NCBI RefSeq assembly: GCF_001891085.1
Contig: NZ_JXUP01000006.1
Span: forward strand, 248,001 to 312,000
Direction: 5' to 3'
DNA length: 64,000 nucleotides
Source: Campylobacter concisus
Lineage (GTDB): Bacteria; Campylobacterota; Campylobacteria; Campylobacterales; Campylobacteraceae
A program made the position numbers and the translations under genes. The notes below the pieces were generated by a model. It was not told the origin of the DNA and searched no databases. It saw only the letters and a list, made by a program, of their open reading frames with translations. Within the stretch, counting starts at the first letter, position 1; the number at the start of each line of letters is the position of its first letter. Of the stretch, positions 18,861 to 29,074 are shown one piece after another.

Positions 18861-20156
18861 TTAGAACTCATCCCAAAATACTTTTTTAGGCTTTATGATC
18901 TCACTTTTTGAGCCATTTACGCTGTGATAGACGACTTTATTGTATTTTGTAGCAAGGTGTTTTATTAGTAGCCTTTGAAGCACAGGTTCGCTACTTGGTA
19001 CAAACCAGCCGTTGTTTGTGATAGCTACAACCACGTCAAATTCGCCCTTATAAAGCTCCTCTCTTGTCGCTTCATAGCAGATGGCGTTTCTGATTTTAAC
19101 TCCATCTATCTCATAGTCACTAAAATTTTCAGCCTTTTTAAAGTCGCTAGCTCCGCCAAAAAATATCTTATTTACTGCATCTTGCATAAATTTTGGCAAA
19201 GGAATTTCTTCGCCAAATGGTACTAAAAATTTCTTATCCATTCGTCTAAGATTGCCATCTTGAAATAAAAAGGCAGAGTTATAAATTTGCTTATTTTCAT
19301 AAGCAAGCGCGCCAGCTACGATGGTTATCTTTTTTGAAAGCTCCTTTAGCTCATCGGCAAGTAGCGGCTCATTTGTCATAAATAATGGAAACGCACTCTC
19401 TGGTAGTACGATAAGGCGTTTTTGCTCGGCTATGGCGTTATTTATCAAGTCTAAATTTTCATTTGTAAATTTCATGCGTAAGCTTTTATCCCAGCGCACC
19501 CTTTGAGCGACATCGGTGTTTATTAGCTCCACGTCAAATGGCAGAGTTTTTGCCTCGTCACTTTTAAACTGCAAAGCAGCAATCAGACAGATAAAAGCTA
19601 GGCCAAATTTTAAAAATTTACCTTTTAAACTCAAAGAAATGGCTGCTAAAAATATAAATATAAGCCCTCTAGTATTTGGCTCAAAAACGCCTAAAACAAG
19701 CGTGGCTTCAAGGTTAAACCAGTTAAAGCCAAATGGATGCACGTAGCTTATTAAAAATAGCAAAACGGCTCTTAGTGCCACAAAGCTTGGAAAAGAGGCT
19801 ATCCAAAACAAAAGTCCATAAACAAGGGCTACAAAGAGGATGACAAATGGGATAAGCCAGACAAGCTCGTAGTAGATAAAACTAAAGCCAATCCAGTAAA
19901 ACCACAAAATCCCAGTGAAAAATCCAGCTGCGAAAAAGCCAGCTCTGCTTAAATTTATGATGATGTAAATTCCAGCTAGCGTGAGAAAAGGTGAGATGAA
20001 ATTTAAAATTTGATTTTCAGCCATAGCTAAAAAAATGAAATTAGAAAGTAAAAAAGCACCGACAAAGGCTTTTATTATAATTTTAGTGCTAAAATGCCCA
20101 TTTAAAAATCTTACAAATAAGGAAATCCATGCAAAACGCTGATTTTTTAACATCAT
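18861..20156 (-). CDS. lnt: Apolipoprotein N-acyltransferase Lnt
   Basis: A protein of 431 residues. It adds the third acyl chain to lipoproteins at the inner membrane. Membrane segments lie in the first 190 residues, then a periplasmic nitrilase domain with the Glu-Lys-Cys triad: LPESAF (near 248), MDKKFLVPFGEE (near 306) and AICYEA (near 357). The start at 20156 is supported by AGAGGTAGTA immediately before ATGATG, although it places the first 28 bases inside the start of yajC on the other strand. It makes mature lipoproteins in this window (LptE, the thioredoxin-like protein) potential substrates. Confidence 0.9.
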   Translation of the reverse strand: MMLKNQRFAWISLFVRFLNGHFSTKIIIKAFVGAFLLSNFIFLAMAENQILNFISPFLTLAGIYIIINLSRAGFFAAGFFTGILWFYWIGFSFIYYELVWLIPFVILFVALVYGLLFWIASFPSFVALRAVLLFLISYVHPFGFNWFNLEATLVLGVFEPNTRGLIFIFLAAISLSLKGKFLKFGLAFICLIAALQFKSDEAKTLPFDVELINTDVAQRVRWDKSLRMKFTNENLDLINNAIAEQKRLIVLPESAFPLFMTNEPLLADELKELSKKITIVAGALAYENKQIYNSAFLFQDGNLRRMDKKFLVPFGEEIPLPKFMQDAVNKIFFGGASDFKKAENFSDYEIDGVKIRNAICYEATREELYKGEFDVVVAITNNGWFVPSSEPVLQRLLIKHLATKYNKVVYHSVNGSKSEIIKPKKVFWDEF

Positions 20157-20401
20157 TACTACCTCTTGTTGTGCTTTTCGCCATATTTTACTTTTTGGTT
20201 ATTAGACCTCAACAAAAACAACAAAAAGCCCATGCAGCAATGCTCGCAGCTCTTGATAAAGGTGATAAGATAATAACTAATGGCGGACTTATCTGCGAAG
20301 TGATTAAAGCCGAAAATGATTTTATCAAAGTTAAACTTAACGATGATGTAATCGTTCGCATAGCACGCGAGTTTGTAGCTAAAAAGATCGAAGATAAATA
20401 A
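20129..20401 (+). CDS. yajC: Preprotein translocase accessory subunit YajC
   Basis: A protein of 90 residues with one membrane helix (about residues 10-27, LPLVVLFAIFYFLVI) followed by RPQQKQQKAH and the conserved small domain (ALDKGDKIITNGGLICEV). It associates with SecD and SecF, which follow at once. AAGGAAATCC precedes the ATG. Its stop codon overlaps the secD ATG (TAATG). Its start overlaps the divergent lnt start. Confidence 0.95.
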   Translation: MQNADFLTSLLPLVVLFAIFYFLVIRPQQKQQKAHAAMLAALDKGDKIITNGGLICEVIKAENDFIKVKLNDDVIVRIAREFVAKKIEDK

Positions 20402-21981
20402 TGCGTAACGCAAGAGTCACATATAGGCTAATTATCTTAATATTAGCCTTGATTTTTGGTTTTGGCTTTTCGGTACCATCTTTTTTTCAAACACAAAGCG
20501 GAGCTAAAATTTCACTTGGCCTTGATCTTCAAGGCGGCCTTCATATGCTGCTTGGTGTTGAAACGAGCGAAGCTATTCACTCAAAAATAAAATCAATAGC
20601 CGGAAGTATAAATTATTATGCTAAAAAAGAAGATGTGTTAATTGATAAATTTAAGATTAAAGAAGAGAACATTGACTTTACTCTCCTTGATGGCGACGAA
20701 GCTCCAAAAGTAGATAAAGCACTAGCTGAGATAAAGGGGCTTGATATCAAAAAAGATGGTTTAAATTACAGCATATCTTTAACCGAGCAAGAAAGAACGG
20801 ATACGATCGAGTATGCGATCTCGCAAGCTGTTGAAACTATTAGAAACAGACTCGATCAGTTTGGTCTAGCTGAGCCAACTGTTGCCAGACAAGGCAAAGA
20901 CAATATCCTAGTTGAGCTTCCTGGCATAAAGACTGAAGAGGATGAACAAAGAGCAAGAGATCTTATCGCAAAGGCTGCTCACTTGCAGCTTATGGCAGTT
21001 GATGATAAAAGACAAGATCAGGCTAATACAATGAGTGAGGCTGAAGCTGAAAGCTACGGCGATGTGATCTTTAAAGATGCTAAAAATGACCGTGTAAAAT
21101 ATGTCGTTAAAAATATCCCAGTGCTTGATGGCTCGATGCTAACTGATGCAAAGGTTGCATTTTCTCAGCAAAATAACCTACCGATCATAAATTTCACTCT
21201 TAACTCAGAAGGCGCTAGAATTTTTGGTGATTTTACCGGTGCAAATGTTGGCAAAAGGCTTGCTATTGTGCTTGATGGGAAGGTTTATTCAGCTCCTGTT
21301 ATAAATGAAAGAATAGGTGGCGGTAGTGGTCAGATAAGTGGTGGCTTTACCCTTGATGAGGCTCACGATGTAGCGATCGCCCTTAGAAGTGGCGCGCTTT
21401 TAGCCCCTGTTAAGATGCTGGAAAAAAGAAGCGTTGGCCCATCTTTGGGACAAGAGAGTATCAACCAAAGTATGGTAGCACTTGCTGCTGGATCTATCTT
21501 AGTCGTGTTATTTATGCTAGTTTATTATGGAATTTCTGGAATTTTTGCAAATATCGCACTAGTTGCAGACGTCGTTATATTAGTAGCTGTTATGGCACTT
21601 TTTGGAGCAACGCTTACACTTCCTGGTATGGCTGGTATCGTGCTAACGATCGGTATGGCTGTTGATGCAAATGTCATCATAAATGAACGTATACGTGAGC
21701 TTTTGCGTGAGGGTGTGGCGATAAGAACAGCTGTGCAAAAGGGTTATGAGCATGCTATGAGCGCGATTATTGACTCAAACTTAACTACTATCATTACAGT
21801 TGCGGTGCTTTACGCTTATGGCACTGGCCCAGTTAAAGGCTTTGCAGTAACAATGGCAATAGGTATCATGGCTTCTATGCTAACAGCTATACTTGGTACT
21901 CATGGCATGTTTGACGCTGCTATGGACAAGATAGAAAAAAGTAGAAATACCAGACTTTGGTTTGGTTATAAAAGGAGCTAA
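20401..21981 (+). CDS. secD: Protein-export membrane protein SecD
   Basis: A protein of 526 residues that uses the proton gradient to pull proteins through SecYEG. The N-terminal membrane segment is followed by GLDLQGGLHMLLGV, the large periplasmic P1 domain, and the C-terminal five-helix bundle with the signature GMAVDANVIINERIRE. Normal organisation. It overlaps yajC by one base and secF by one base. Confidence 0.96.
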   Translation: MRNARVTYRLIILILALIFGFGFSVPSFFQTQSGAKISLGLDLQGGLHMLLGVETSEAIHSKIKSIAGSINYYAKKEDVLIDKFKIKEENIDFTLLDGDEAPKVDKALAEIKGLDIKKDGLNYSISLTEQERTDTIEYAISQAVETIRNRLDQFGLAEPTVARQGKDNILVELPGIKTEEDEQRARDLIAKAAHLQLMAVDDKRQDQANTMSEAEAESYGDVIFKDAKNDRVKYVVKNIPVLDGSMLTDAKVAFSQQNNLPIINFTLNSEGARIFGDFTGANVGKRLAIVLDGKVYSAPVINERIGGGSGQISGGFTLDEAHDVAIALRSGALLAPVKMLEKRSVGPSLGQESINQSMVALAAGSILVVLFMLVYYGISGIFANIALVADVVILVAVMALFGATLTLPGMAGIVLTIGMAVDANVIINERIRELLREGVAIRTAVQKGYEHAMSAIIDSNLTTIITVAVLYAYGTGPVKGFAVTMAIGIMASMLTAILGTHGMFDAAMDKIEKSRNTRLWFGYKRS

Positions 21982-21983
21982 TG

Positions 21984-22955
21984 ATGCAAATTTTTACTAA
22001 AGCAAAAGTTTATGATTTTATGCGTTTTAGATTTGCTTCACTAGCATTTTCTATATTTTTATTTGTTGGCTCTATCGTTTTACTTGCTACAAAGGGGTTA
22101 AACTACGGCATTGATTTCTCTGGCGGTACGCTTATTCAGCTAAAATACGACACCAAAGCACCACTTGATAAAATTCGTGATGCTTTTGGCACAAATGAAG
22201 TGCTTAAAAACGCCTCTGTTACTGAGTTTGGAAGTGACGATGAGGTGGTTATTAGATTTTCAGGTTCAAGCTCAAATTTAACTGGCGATATCGGCACTGA
22301 GATAAAAAAAATTTTAAAAGATACTGGAAATTTTGAAGTAAGACGCGTTGATATCGTTGGACCAAAGGTTGGCGACGAGCTTAGAGAAAAAGGCTTGATG
22401 GCTCTTGGAATTTCACTAATTGGTATATTGATCTACATCACATTTAGGTTTGAGTGGCGTTTTGCGCTTGCTGCGATCGCAACTGAAATTCACGATATAG
22501 TTATAACTGTCGGTGCTATTTCGCTATTTAATATTGATGTAAATTTGGATACGCTAGCTGCCGTTTTAACGGTGCTTGGCTACTCTCTAAATGATACGAT
22601 TATTATCTTTGATAGGATCAGAGAAGGCATAAAAGAGAGCAAGCGAACTGATATCGAGGGTGTTATCAATGAGTCAGTTTCTGCTACGCTTTCAAGAACT
22701 ATCTTAACTTCAGCAACTACTATGATGACAGTTCTTGTGTTATTTTTATTTGGTGGAGATATGATACATGGATTTTCATTTATTCTTATCGTTGGTATTG
22801 TCATAGGAACGATCAGTTCGATCTACATCTCTTCGCCGTTTCTTATCTGGTTTAAATTTAGCATCGAGCATTTTAGAAGTAGAGAGACTGAAAAGCAAAA
22901 GATAAAAAAAGAGCGTGAAAAAGAGCGTGCTATGTTTGAGAAAGGCGTTGTGTAA
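21984..22955 (+). CDS. secF: Protein-export membrane protein SecF
   Basis: A protein of 323 residues. Features: the N-terminal helix, GLNYGIDFSGGTLIQLKYD, and the C-terminal bundle with GYSLNDTIIIFDRIRE. It pairs with SecD. Two tandem ATGs exist at 21981 and 21984; AAAGGAGCTA at 21970-21979 is better spaced for the second, and the first overlaps the secD stop. The tail after residue 290 is a highly charged Lys/Glu helix. Confidence 0.95.
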   Translation: MQIFTKAKVYDFMRFRFASLAFSIFLFVGSIVLLATKGLNYGIDFSGGTLIQLKYDTKAPLDKIRDAFGTNEVLKNASVTEFGSDDEVVIRFSGSSSNLTGDIGTEIKKILKDTGNFEVRRVDIVGPKVGDELREKGLMALGISLIGILIYITFRFEWRFALAAIATEIHDIVITVGAISLFNIDVNLDTLAAVLTVLGYSLNDTIIIFDRIREGIKESKRTDIEGVINESVSATLSRTILTSATTMMTVLVLFLFGGDMIHGFSFILIVGIVIGTISSIYISSPFLIWFKFSIEHFRSRETEKQKIKKEREKERAMFEKGVV

Positions 22956-22964
22956 GGAGGGATA

Positions 22965-23303
22965 ATGAACTGGGGAAAAGTTATCTACATATTTTTTGCA
23001 TTGATGAGTCTTACGACTACGGCAGAATTTTTATATGATAAAAACGAGATCGCCCTTTTTGTGGCAGCTAGTATAAATTTGGTTTCAACGCTACTTAAGA
23101 TCGGTGTTAAAAATTTACTCTCAGCTGAGCTTTTTGCAAGCTCGCTGGTTGCTGATTTACACCTTATACCAGCTTTTGTTATTTTGCAAGTCTCTGAAAA
23201 TATAACACTTAGCTATTCATTAGCTATTGGCGCAGTCATTGCAAATATATTTTCACTAGCCTTGGTTTTAATAGAATCAAGTAAAGCTCAAGAAGAATTT
23301 TAG
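22965..23303 (+). CDS. Small membrane protein, DUF6394-like
   Basis: A protein of 112 residues with about four membrane helices and a short acidic tail. AAGGAGGGATA precedes the ATG, a strong ribosome site. It lies between secF and leuS with gaps of only 8-9 bases. I recall proteins of this type being annotated DUF6394 in Campylobacter, always without a function. Its position after SecDF suggests, but does not show, a link to membrane insertion. Confidence 0.7.
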   Translation: MNWGKVIYIFFALMSLTTTAEFLYDKNEIALFVAASINLVSTLLKIGVKNLLSAELFASSLVADLHLIPAFVILQVSENITLSYSLAIGAVIANIFSLALVLIESSKAQEEF

Positions 23304-23311
23304 GAGAAAAA

Positions 23312-25777
23312 ATGGCTGAAAAGAGAAAATATGAGCCTTTAAAGATAGAAAAAAAATGGCAAGAAATTTGGGATAAAAATGAAGAATTTGAACCAAAAGA
23401 TGACCTAAGCTTGCCGAAAAAATATATCCTAAGCATGTTTCCATATCCAAGTGGACGCATACATATGGGGCATGTAAGAAACTACTCTATCGGCGATGCG
23501 CTGGCTAGGTCATATAGAAAAAACGGCTACAACGTGCTTCATCCTATTGGCTTTGACAGCTTTGGCATGCCAGCTGAAAACGCAGCCATAAAACATAAAA
23601 TTCACCCTAAAATTTGGACTTATGAAAATATCGACTATATGAAAAAAGAGCTAGCAAGCCTTGGCTTTTCATTTTCTAAAAAGAGAATTTTAGCTACATC
23701 TGACCCACTTTACACAAAGTGGGAGCAAAGCTTTTTTATAAAGATGTTTGAAAAAGGGCTTGTTTATAGAAAAAATGCAATTATAAATTGGTGTGAATAC
23801 GATCAAACTGTGCTTGCAAACGAGCAGGTGGAGGATGGCAAATGCTGGAGATGCGGTAATGATGTTGTACAAAAAGAGCTTCCTGGATATTACTTTAACA
23901 TCACAAAATACGCTAGCGAGCTACTTGACGATTTGAAGCTTCTTGAAGGCAAATGGCCAAATCAAGTAATTACAATGCAAGAAAACTGGATCGGCAGAAG
24001 CTACGGCTTGGAGTTTAAATTTTATCTTGATGAGGCTTCAAAAGAGGCTTTAGGTGGTAAATTTGATGGCTTTGAAGTGTTTACTACAAGAGCTGATACG
24101 ATTTACGGCGTTAGTTACACAGCCCTTTCGCCAGAGCATCCTATTGTAAAAGCACTACTTGAAAAAGCCAAATTTGATGAAAATAAAAAGGCAAAGATAA
24201 AAGCAATACTCAATCAAAGCCCAAGAGAGCGTCAAGCGAGCGAAAAAGACGGAGAGTTTTTGGGAATTTACGTCGTTCATCCGCTCACAAATGAAAAGAT
24301 CCCAGTTTGGGTTGCAAATTTTATCCTAGCTGATTACGGCAGCGGTGCTATCATGGCTGTACCTGCTCACGATCAAAGAGACTTTGAGTTTGCAACTAAA
24401 TTTAATCTATCCATAAAACCAGTCGTAAAGCCACTTGATGGTGAGAGTGATGGCTTTAAAGCATACTCTGAGTATGGTGTTTCTATAAATTCTGAGCTGA
24501 TAAATGGTCTTAATTCAGAAGATGCCAAAAGCTTTATAATAGAAAAATTTGAAAAAGATGGTCTTGGCAAAAGGATCACAAACTACAAACTAAGAGACTG
24601 GGGAATTTCTCGCCAAAGATACTGGGGTGCGCCAATACCTGTTGTGCACTGCAAATGCTGCGGCGTAGTGCCAGAAAAAGAGGAAAATTTGCCTATTGCA
24701 CTGCCTGAAGATGTTGAGATCACAGGCGAGGGCAACCCACTTGATAAACATCCAACTTGGAAATTTACAAAGTGTCCAAAATGCGGCGAAGACGCGCTCA
24801 GAGAGACTGATACGATGGATACATTTGTGGAGAGTAGCTGGTATTTTGCTAGATTTGCAAGCGATGAGAAGAGTTGGGAGCAAAAAGCGCTTGATGAAAA
24901 GAGTGTAAACTACTGGATGAATGTAGATCAGTATATCGGCGGCATCGAGCATGCGATCTTGCACCTTTTATACGCTAGATTTTTCCAAAAGGTCTTAAGA
25001 GATCTAGGCTATCTAAGAGACGATGAACCATTTGAAAATTTGCTAACTCAAGGCATGGTCTTAAAAAATGGCAAAAAGATGAGCAAAAGTAAGGGCAATG
25101 TCGTAGATCCTGACGATATTATTAATAAATACGGTGCCGATACGGCGAGGCTCTTTATCCTTTTTGCAGCACCTCCTCAAAAAGAGCTTGAGTGGAATGA
25201 CAGTGCAGTTGAGGGTGCATTTAGGTTTTTAAATAGGCTTTGGGAGAAGGCACAAGCTATCAAAAAGATAGACAAGCTGCCTGAGATAGATCACGAAAGC
25301 TTAAACAAAGATGAGAAATTTGCAAGGCTAAAAATTTATGAAGCACTTAAAAAATCAACCGAGGTTTTTGGCGACACATTTGCTTTTAATACATTGATCG
25401 CTGCTTGCATGGAGGCATTAAATGCCATAAATGCGCAGGATAACGAAGATGTAAATGCTGAGGGCTTTTTTATTATCTTAAATTTACTTGAGCCTATCGT
25501 GCCGCATATCGCAAATGAGCTTAGTGAAGAGCTTTTTGGTAGAAAAAATTTCACAAAAATAGACGTAAAAGAAGAGGTTTTTGTAAAAGATAGCATCGCT
25601 CTTGCAGTTACGGTAAATGGCAAAAAAAGGGCTGAGTTTGAAGTGGTAGCGAGCGAGAGTGAGGGTGAAATTTTAAAGCTAGCTAAGCAAAACGTAGCTA
25701 AATGGCTTGAAGGAAAAGAAATTTTAAAAGAGATTTATATAAAAGGCAAATTAGTAAATTTTGTCATTAAAGGATAA
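23312..25777 (+). CDS. leuS: Leucyl-tRNA synthetase
   Basis: A class I synthetase of 821 residues. The HIGH box is HMGH at 51-54 ([14 protein letters not shown]) and the KMSKS box is near residue 589 ([15 protein letters not shown]). The CP1 editing domain (about 220-410, including the [12 protein letters not shown] threonine-rich motif) is intact, and two zinc-like CxxC pairs are present (CWRCG, CPKCG). TAGGAGAAAAA precedes the ATG. Full length. Confidence 0.97.
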   Translation: MAEKRKYEPLKIEKKWQEIWDKNEEFEPKDDLSLPKKYILSMFPYPSGRIHMGHVRNYSIGDALARSYRKNGYNVLHPIGFDSFGMPAENAAIKHKIHPKIWTYENIDYMKKELASLGFSFSKKRILATSDPLYTKWEQSFFIKMFEKGLVYRKNAIINWCEYDQTVLANEQVEDGKCWRCGNDVVQKELPGYYFNITKYASELLDDLKLLEGKWPNQVITMQENWIGRSYGLEFKFYLDEASKEALGGKFDGFEVFTTRADTIYGVSYTALSPEHPIVKALLEKAKFDENKKAKIKAILNQSPRERQASEKDGEFLGIYVVHPLTNEKIPVWVANFILADYGSGAIMAVPAHDQRDFEFATKFNLSIKPVVKPLDGESDGFKAYSEYGVSINSELINGLNSEDAKSFIIEKFEKDGLGKRITNYKLRDWGISRQRYWGAPIPVVHCKCCGVVPEKEENLPIALPEDVEITGEGNPLDKHPTWKFTKCPKCGEDALRETDTMDTFVESSWYFARFASDEKSWEQKALDEKSVNYWMNVDQYIGGIEHAILHLLYARFFQKVLRDLGYLRDDEPFENLLTQGMVLKNGKKMSKSKGNVVDPDDIINKYGADTARLFILFAAPPQKELEWNDSAVEGAFRFLNRLWEKAQAIKKIDKLPEIDHESLNKDEKFARLKIYEALKKSTEVFGDTFAFNTLIAACMEALNAINAQDNEDVNAEGFFIILNLLEPIVPHIANELSEELFGRKNFTKIDVKEEVFVKDSIALAVTVNGKKRAEFEVVASESEGEILKLAKQNVAKWLEGKEILKEIYIKGKLVNFVIKG

Positions 25778-25780
25778 ATT

Positions 25781-26320
25781 TTGAGATATTTTTTAGCGTT
25801 TTTTATTGCGATATTTATCTGCGGATGTGGTTATAAACCAGTTTCAAAGATCACACATGATCTAGTTGGCGATAAAATTTACGTTGATGTGATTATCAGT
25901 AAAGAAGAGCCAAAAAATAGTGTTTGGATAAAGGATGCTGTAAAAGAGGGCATGGTTGCAAGGCTAAATAAAAATTTATCAAGCAAAGAGAGTGCTGATA
26001 CTTCGATAATTATTTCGGTAAAAGATTTAAATTACGAAGCGATCATTTATGATGAGTTTGGCTACATTACGTCATACAAAGCACATTTAAGCTTAAATTA
26101 TAAGACTAAATTTAAAGATGGTAGCGTGGTTGATATTCCAGCCACTGGCGAGTATGACTTTAGTGTCGCAAGACGTCAAAAAGATGTAAGATTTGCTGAC
26201 AGCGTTCTTAGTGATACTCAAAAATACGAAGCTATCAAAGAGGCATCAAAAGAGGCCTTTGATGAGTATATCGCAAGTTTAGCGGTAAAAGGATATAGAA
26301 ATGGCAGCAGTAACCGTTAG
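25781..26320 (+). CDS. lptE: LPS-assembly lipoprotein LptE
   Basis: A protein of 179 residues with a lipoprotein signal (FICGCGYKP, modified Cys near 16). The length, the position after leuS and the fold pattern fit LptE, the plug of the LptD outer-membrane LPS translocon. The start is a TTG at 25781 with AAAGGATAAATT before it; no ATG is available. The stop lies 20 bases inside the next gene. LptE is poorly conserved, so the name rests on context plus the lipobox. Confidence 0.8.
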   Translation: MRYFLAFFIAIFICGCGYKPVSKITHDLVGDKIYVDVIISKEEPKNSVWIKDAVKEGMVARLNKNLSSKESADTSIIISVKDLNYEAIIYDEFGYITSYKAHLSLNYKTKFKDGSVVDIPATGEYDFSVARRQKDVRFADSVLSDTQKYEAIKEASKEAFDEYIASLAVKGYRNGSSNR

Positions 26321-27875
26321 TCAAATAGTCAAGGAAGCCTTAAATGAGATCAAAGATCGTCATTTGATGCTAACGCCAGAGAATTACACTGAAGTCTATA
26401 ATGAAATTTCTAAAAAATATGGCTTTACAACTGAAGAGAGTAAAAAGATAGAAAAATATATCTCAAGGCTTGGTGATGAATATAAAAATCAAGCCCTAAG
26501 CCTTCATATAAAGACGGTCGATGAGTTTGTCGCTTTTATGACTGCTAGGCTCTCTAGAGGTGCTCAACAAGGAGCAAGCCTTATGGCTGATGACAAAAAA
26601 CTACAGTCACTAAATGCATTTGCTAGAAGAATTCTCCAAGCAATCTCAATGCTTCACAATAAAGATGCAAAAAGCTTAGCAGAGCAAAGTATGCAACTGC
26701 TTGCTAGAAGATATGATGAGAAAAATCTTGAAGAAATGTGCCTTAGATGGTTTGACTTTGTTAGCTCTTACGACACTGAATTTTTAGAATTTTTGAAATA
26801 TTATGGTGTTAGAAATTTTGATGATTTAAAGACAATGAGTTCTGAACTTGAAAAATTTCTTACACAAAAAGATGAAGATGATGAAGAGGATGTTTTGATT
26901 CAGCTTTTAAGCCTTACTCTTGAGCCTTCTATTACAAAGGATCTTGATGAAGAGCTTAGCACGATAAGAAGTACTTTGAAGCAAAATCCTAAAACCTTAA
27001 ATAGCAAAGAATTTCAAGAAAAGGTAAAGGCATTTGTTGATCGCAGAATAGAAGAAGATAGAACAGAGATCATAGAAAAAGTTGGTTCGCTAAATAATGT
27101 CTTGCAAAATATAAGCGAGAGAATTTCTGATATTGCAGTTAGCTCGCAAAGTAGTTCCGATAAAGTAAAAAGCATTAAAAATGATCTTAAAAATGTAAAT
27201 TTAAATACAAATAGCATTGATCAAGTAAGAAGCATGCTTATTGAGATCGCTGGTGCTTTGGAGATCGAGAGCAAAGAGCTTGGTATCGAGATGCACAATA
27301 GGCAAGCTACTATCTTAGAGCTTCAAAATAGAGTGAACAGCCTTGAAAAAGAGCTTGAGGAAGCTAAGTTGGAGAGTAAAGAGGACTTTTTGACAAAAGT
27401 ATCTACTAAGCGTGCTTTGATGAACGAGATTCAACGCATCGAAGAGGCATATAAACGCTATGGGACTGATTATTCTATCTGCTTTGTTGATATTGATCAT
27501 TTCAAAAGCATAAACGATACTTATGGGCATGAGGCTGGAGATGTTATTCTTTCAGCAGTGGCTCAAGTGCTTAAGAAAAACGCTAGAAAGGTTGATTTCG
27601 TTGGTAGATATGGCGGTGAAGAATTTGTAATCTTGCTTCCAAGTACTGGCTTAAAAGATAGTGTTAAATTTGGAGATAAGCTAAGAAGCATGATAGAAAA
27701 TTTTAAATTTATCTATAAAAATGAGCGTATTAAGGTTACTATCAGCTCTGGCATAGCGACAAGAAGTGCAAATTTAAGTGAGACAATGACGCTTGAGGCT
27801 GCTGATAAGATGCTTTATCTCTCAAAAGAAAATGGTAGAAATCAAGTAATGCCAAAGATAATCGAGGAAAAATGA
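26301..27875 (+). CDS. Diguanylate cyclase with a long N-terminal helical region
   Basis: A protein of 524 residues. The first 340 or so are helical and acidic with a likely coiled coil (about 305-365, LQNRVNSLEKELEEAKLE) and no recognised sensor domain or membrane segment. The C-terminal GGDEF domain is complete: DIDHFKSINDTYGHEAGD, then GGEEF near 438, which is an active-site variant known to be functional. An inhibitory I-site (RKVD near 430) precedes it by exactly five residues, so product inhibition by c-di-GMP is expected. It overlaps lptE by 20 bases and folC by 4. C. jejuni has very few GGDEF proteins, so this is notable. Confidence 0.92.
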   Translation: MAAVTVSQIVKEALNEIKDRHLMLTPENYTEVYNEISKKYGFTTEESKKIEKYISRLGDEYKNQALSLHIKTVDEFVAFMTARLSRGAQQGASLMADDKKLQSLNAFARRILQAISMLHNKDAKSLAEQSMQLLARRYDEKNLEEMCLRWFDFVSSYDTEFLEFLKYYGVRNFDDLKTMSSELEKFLTQKDEDDEEDVLIQLLSLTLEPSITKDLDEELSTIRSTLKQNPKTLNSKEFQEKVKAFVDRRIEEDRTEIIEKVGSLNNVLQNISERISDIAVSSQSSSDKVKSIKNDLKNVNLNTNSIDQVRSMLIEIAGALEIESKELGIEMHNRQATILELQNRVNSLEKELEEAKLESKEDFLTKVSTKRALMNEIQRIEEAYKRYGTDYSICFVDIDHFKSINDTYGHEAGDVILSAVAQVLKKNARKVDFVGRYGGEEFVILLPSTGLKDSVKFGDKLRSMIENFKFIYKNERIKVTISSGIATRSANLSETMTLEAADKMLYLSKENGRNQVMPKIIEEK

Positions 27876-29074
27876 GCCTAGCTAAATTTCTTGATGGCAA
27901 ACCACTTTACTATAAAGAGATTGACTATGGCAGGATTATTAGAGCGTATGCGACTATAAAAGAGCATATAAAGCCATTTAAGATTATTCACATAATAGGC
28001 ACAAATGGCAAAGGTAGCACTGGCCGCTTTTTAGCGCAAATTTTAAGCCAAAATGGTACAAAAGTAGGGCACTACACAAGCCCTCATATATTTAAATTTA
28101 ACGAGCGATTTTGGCTAAATGGTGAGGTTGCTAGCGATGAAATTTTAGAGGCAGCTCATGAGCGTTTGCAAGGACTTTTAAGCGACGAGTATAAGGTAAA
28201 AACTAGCTATTTTGAGTATATGACACTGCTTTCTGCGGTACTTTTTGAGGGTTGTGACTACTTTGTTTGCGAGGCTGGCATGGGCGGTGTGCTGGATGCG
28301 ACAAATGTCTTTGAAAAAGAGCTAAGCATCTTTACTCCGATCGGCTTTGATCACACGGCGATACTGGGAAATAGCTTAGAAGAAATTTCACGCACGAAAT
28401 TTGAAGCCATGGGCAAAAGAGCTATTTTAAATGATGATATGAACGAGATAAGTGTGGCTATCGCAAAAGAGATCGCAAGCGAAAAAGGCGCAACTCTGAG
28501 CTTTCCAAGAGAAATTTTGACCAAAGAAAATTTAAACGAGATCGCAAACTACGCAGATAAATTTAATCTACCAGAGTTTTTACGCTCAAATTTAACTCTA
28601 GCCTACGCAGCAGCTAAAATTTTAGATAGCAGCATAGATATCAAAAAGCTTGGCGCTTTATCGCTTCGTGGCAGATGCGAAAAGATCGCTTCAAATTTAT
28701 ACGTGGATGTCGGTCACAACGAGCTTGGCGCTAAGGCTGTGGCTAAGAAATTTAGCCAAGAAGAGTTTAGCGGCAAGAAGCTAACGCTAGTTTATAACTC
28801 ATTTTTAGATAAAGATTTCAAGGCAGTTTTGGCAGCTCTAAAGCCAGTCATTGAGGACGTGCTACTTTATCACTACCACTGCGAGGGCAGAGAGCTTGGC
28901 GGAGAGCTCATAAACAAAGCACTAAACGAGCTTGAAATTTCGCATAGAGAGTTTGAGCTAAGCGATATGAATGATATAAAAGAGGCAAAAAACGGCAAAA
29001 TTTACCTAGCATTTGGCTCGTTTCACCTGGCCGAAGCCTTTTTAAAAGAGTACTATGCAAGCAAAGGTCTATGA
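27872..29074 (+). CDS. folC: Folylpolyglutamate / dihydrofolate synthase FolC
   Basis: A Mur-ligase-family enzyme of 400 residues that joins glutamate to folates. The ATP loop GTNGKGST is at 43-50. The YTSPHIFKFNERF motif and the DHTAILGNSLEEISRTK region follow as in the family. ATGA overlap with the preceding cyclase gene. Its end overlaps mfd by 20 bases. Length is normal for the class. Confidence 0.94.
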   Translation: MSLAKFLDGKPLYYKEIDYGRIIRAYATIKEHIKPFKIIHIIGTNGKGSTGRFLAQILSQNGTKVGHYTSPHIFKFNERFWLNGEVASDEILEAAHERLQGLLSDEYKVKTSYFEYMTLLSAVLFEGCDYFVCEAGMGGVLDATNVFEKELSIFTPIGFDHTAILGNSLEEISRTKFEAMGKRAILNDDMNEISVAIAKEIASEKGATLSFPREILTKENLNEIANYADKFNLPEFLRSNLTLAYAAAKILDSSIDIKKLGALSLRGRCEKIASNLYVDVGHNELGAKAVAKKFSQEEFSGKKLTLVYNSFLDKDFKAVLAALKPVIEDVLLYHYHCEGRELGGELINKALNELEISHREFELSDMNDIKEAKNGKIYLAFGSFHLAEAFLKEYYASKGL

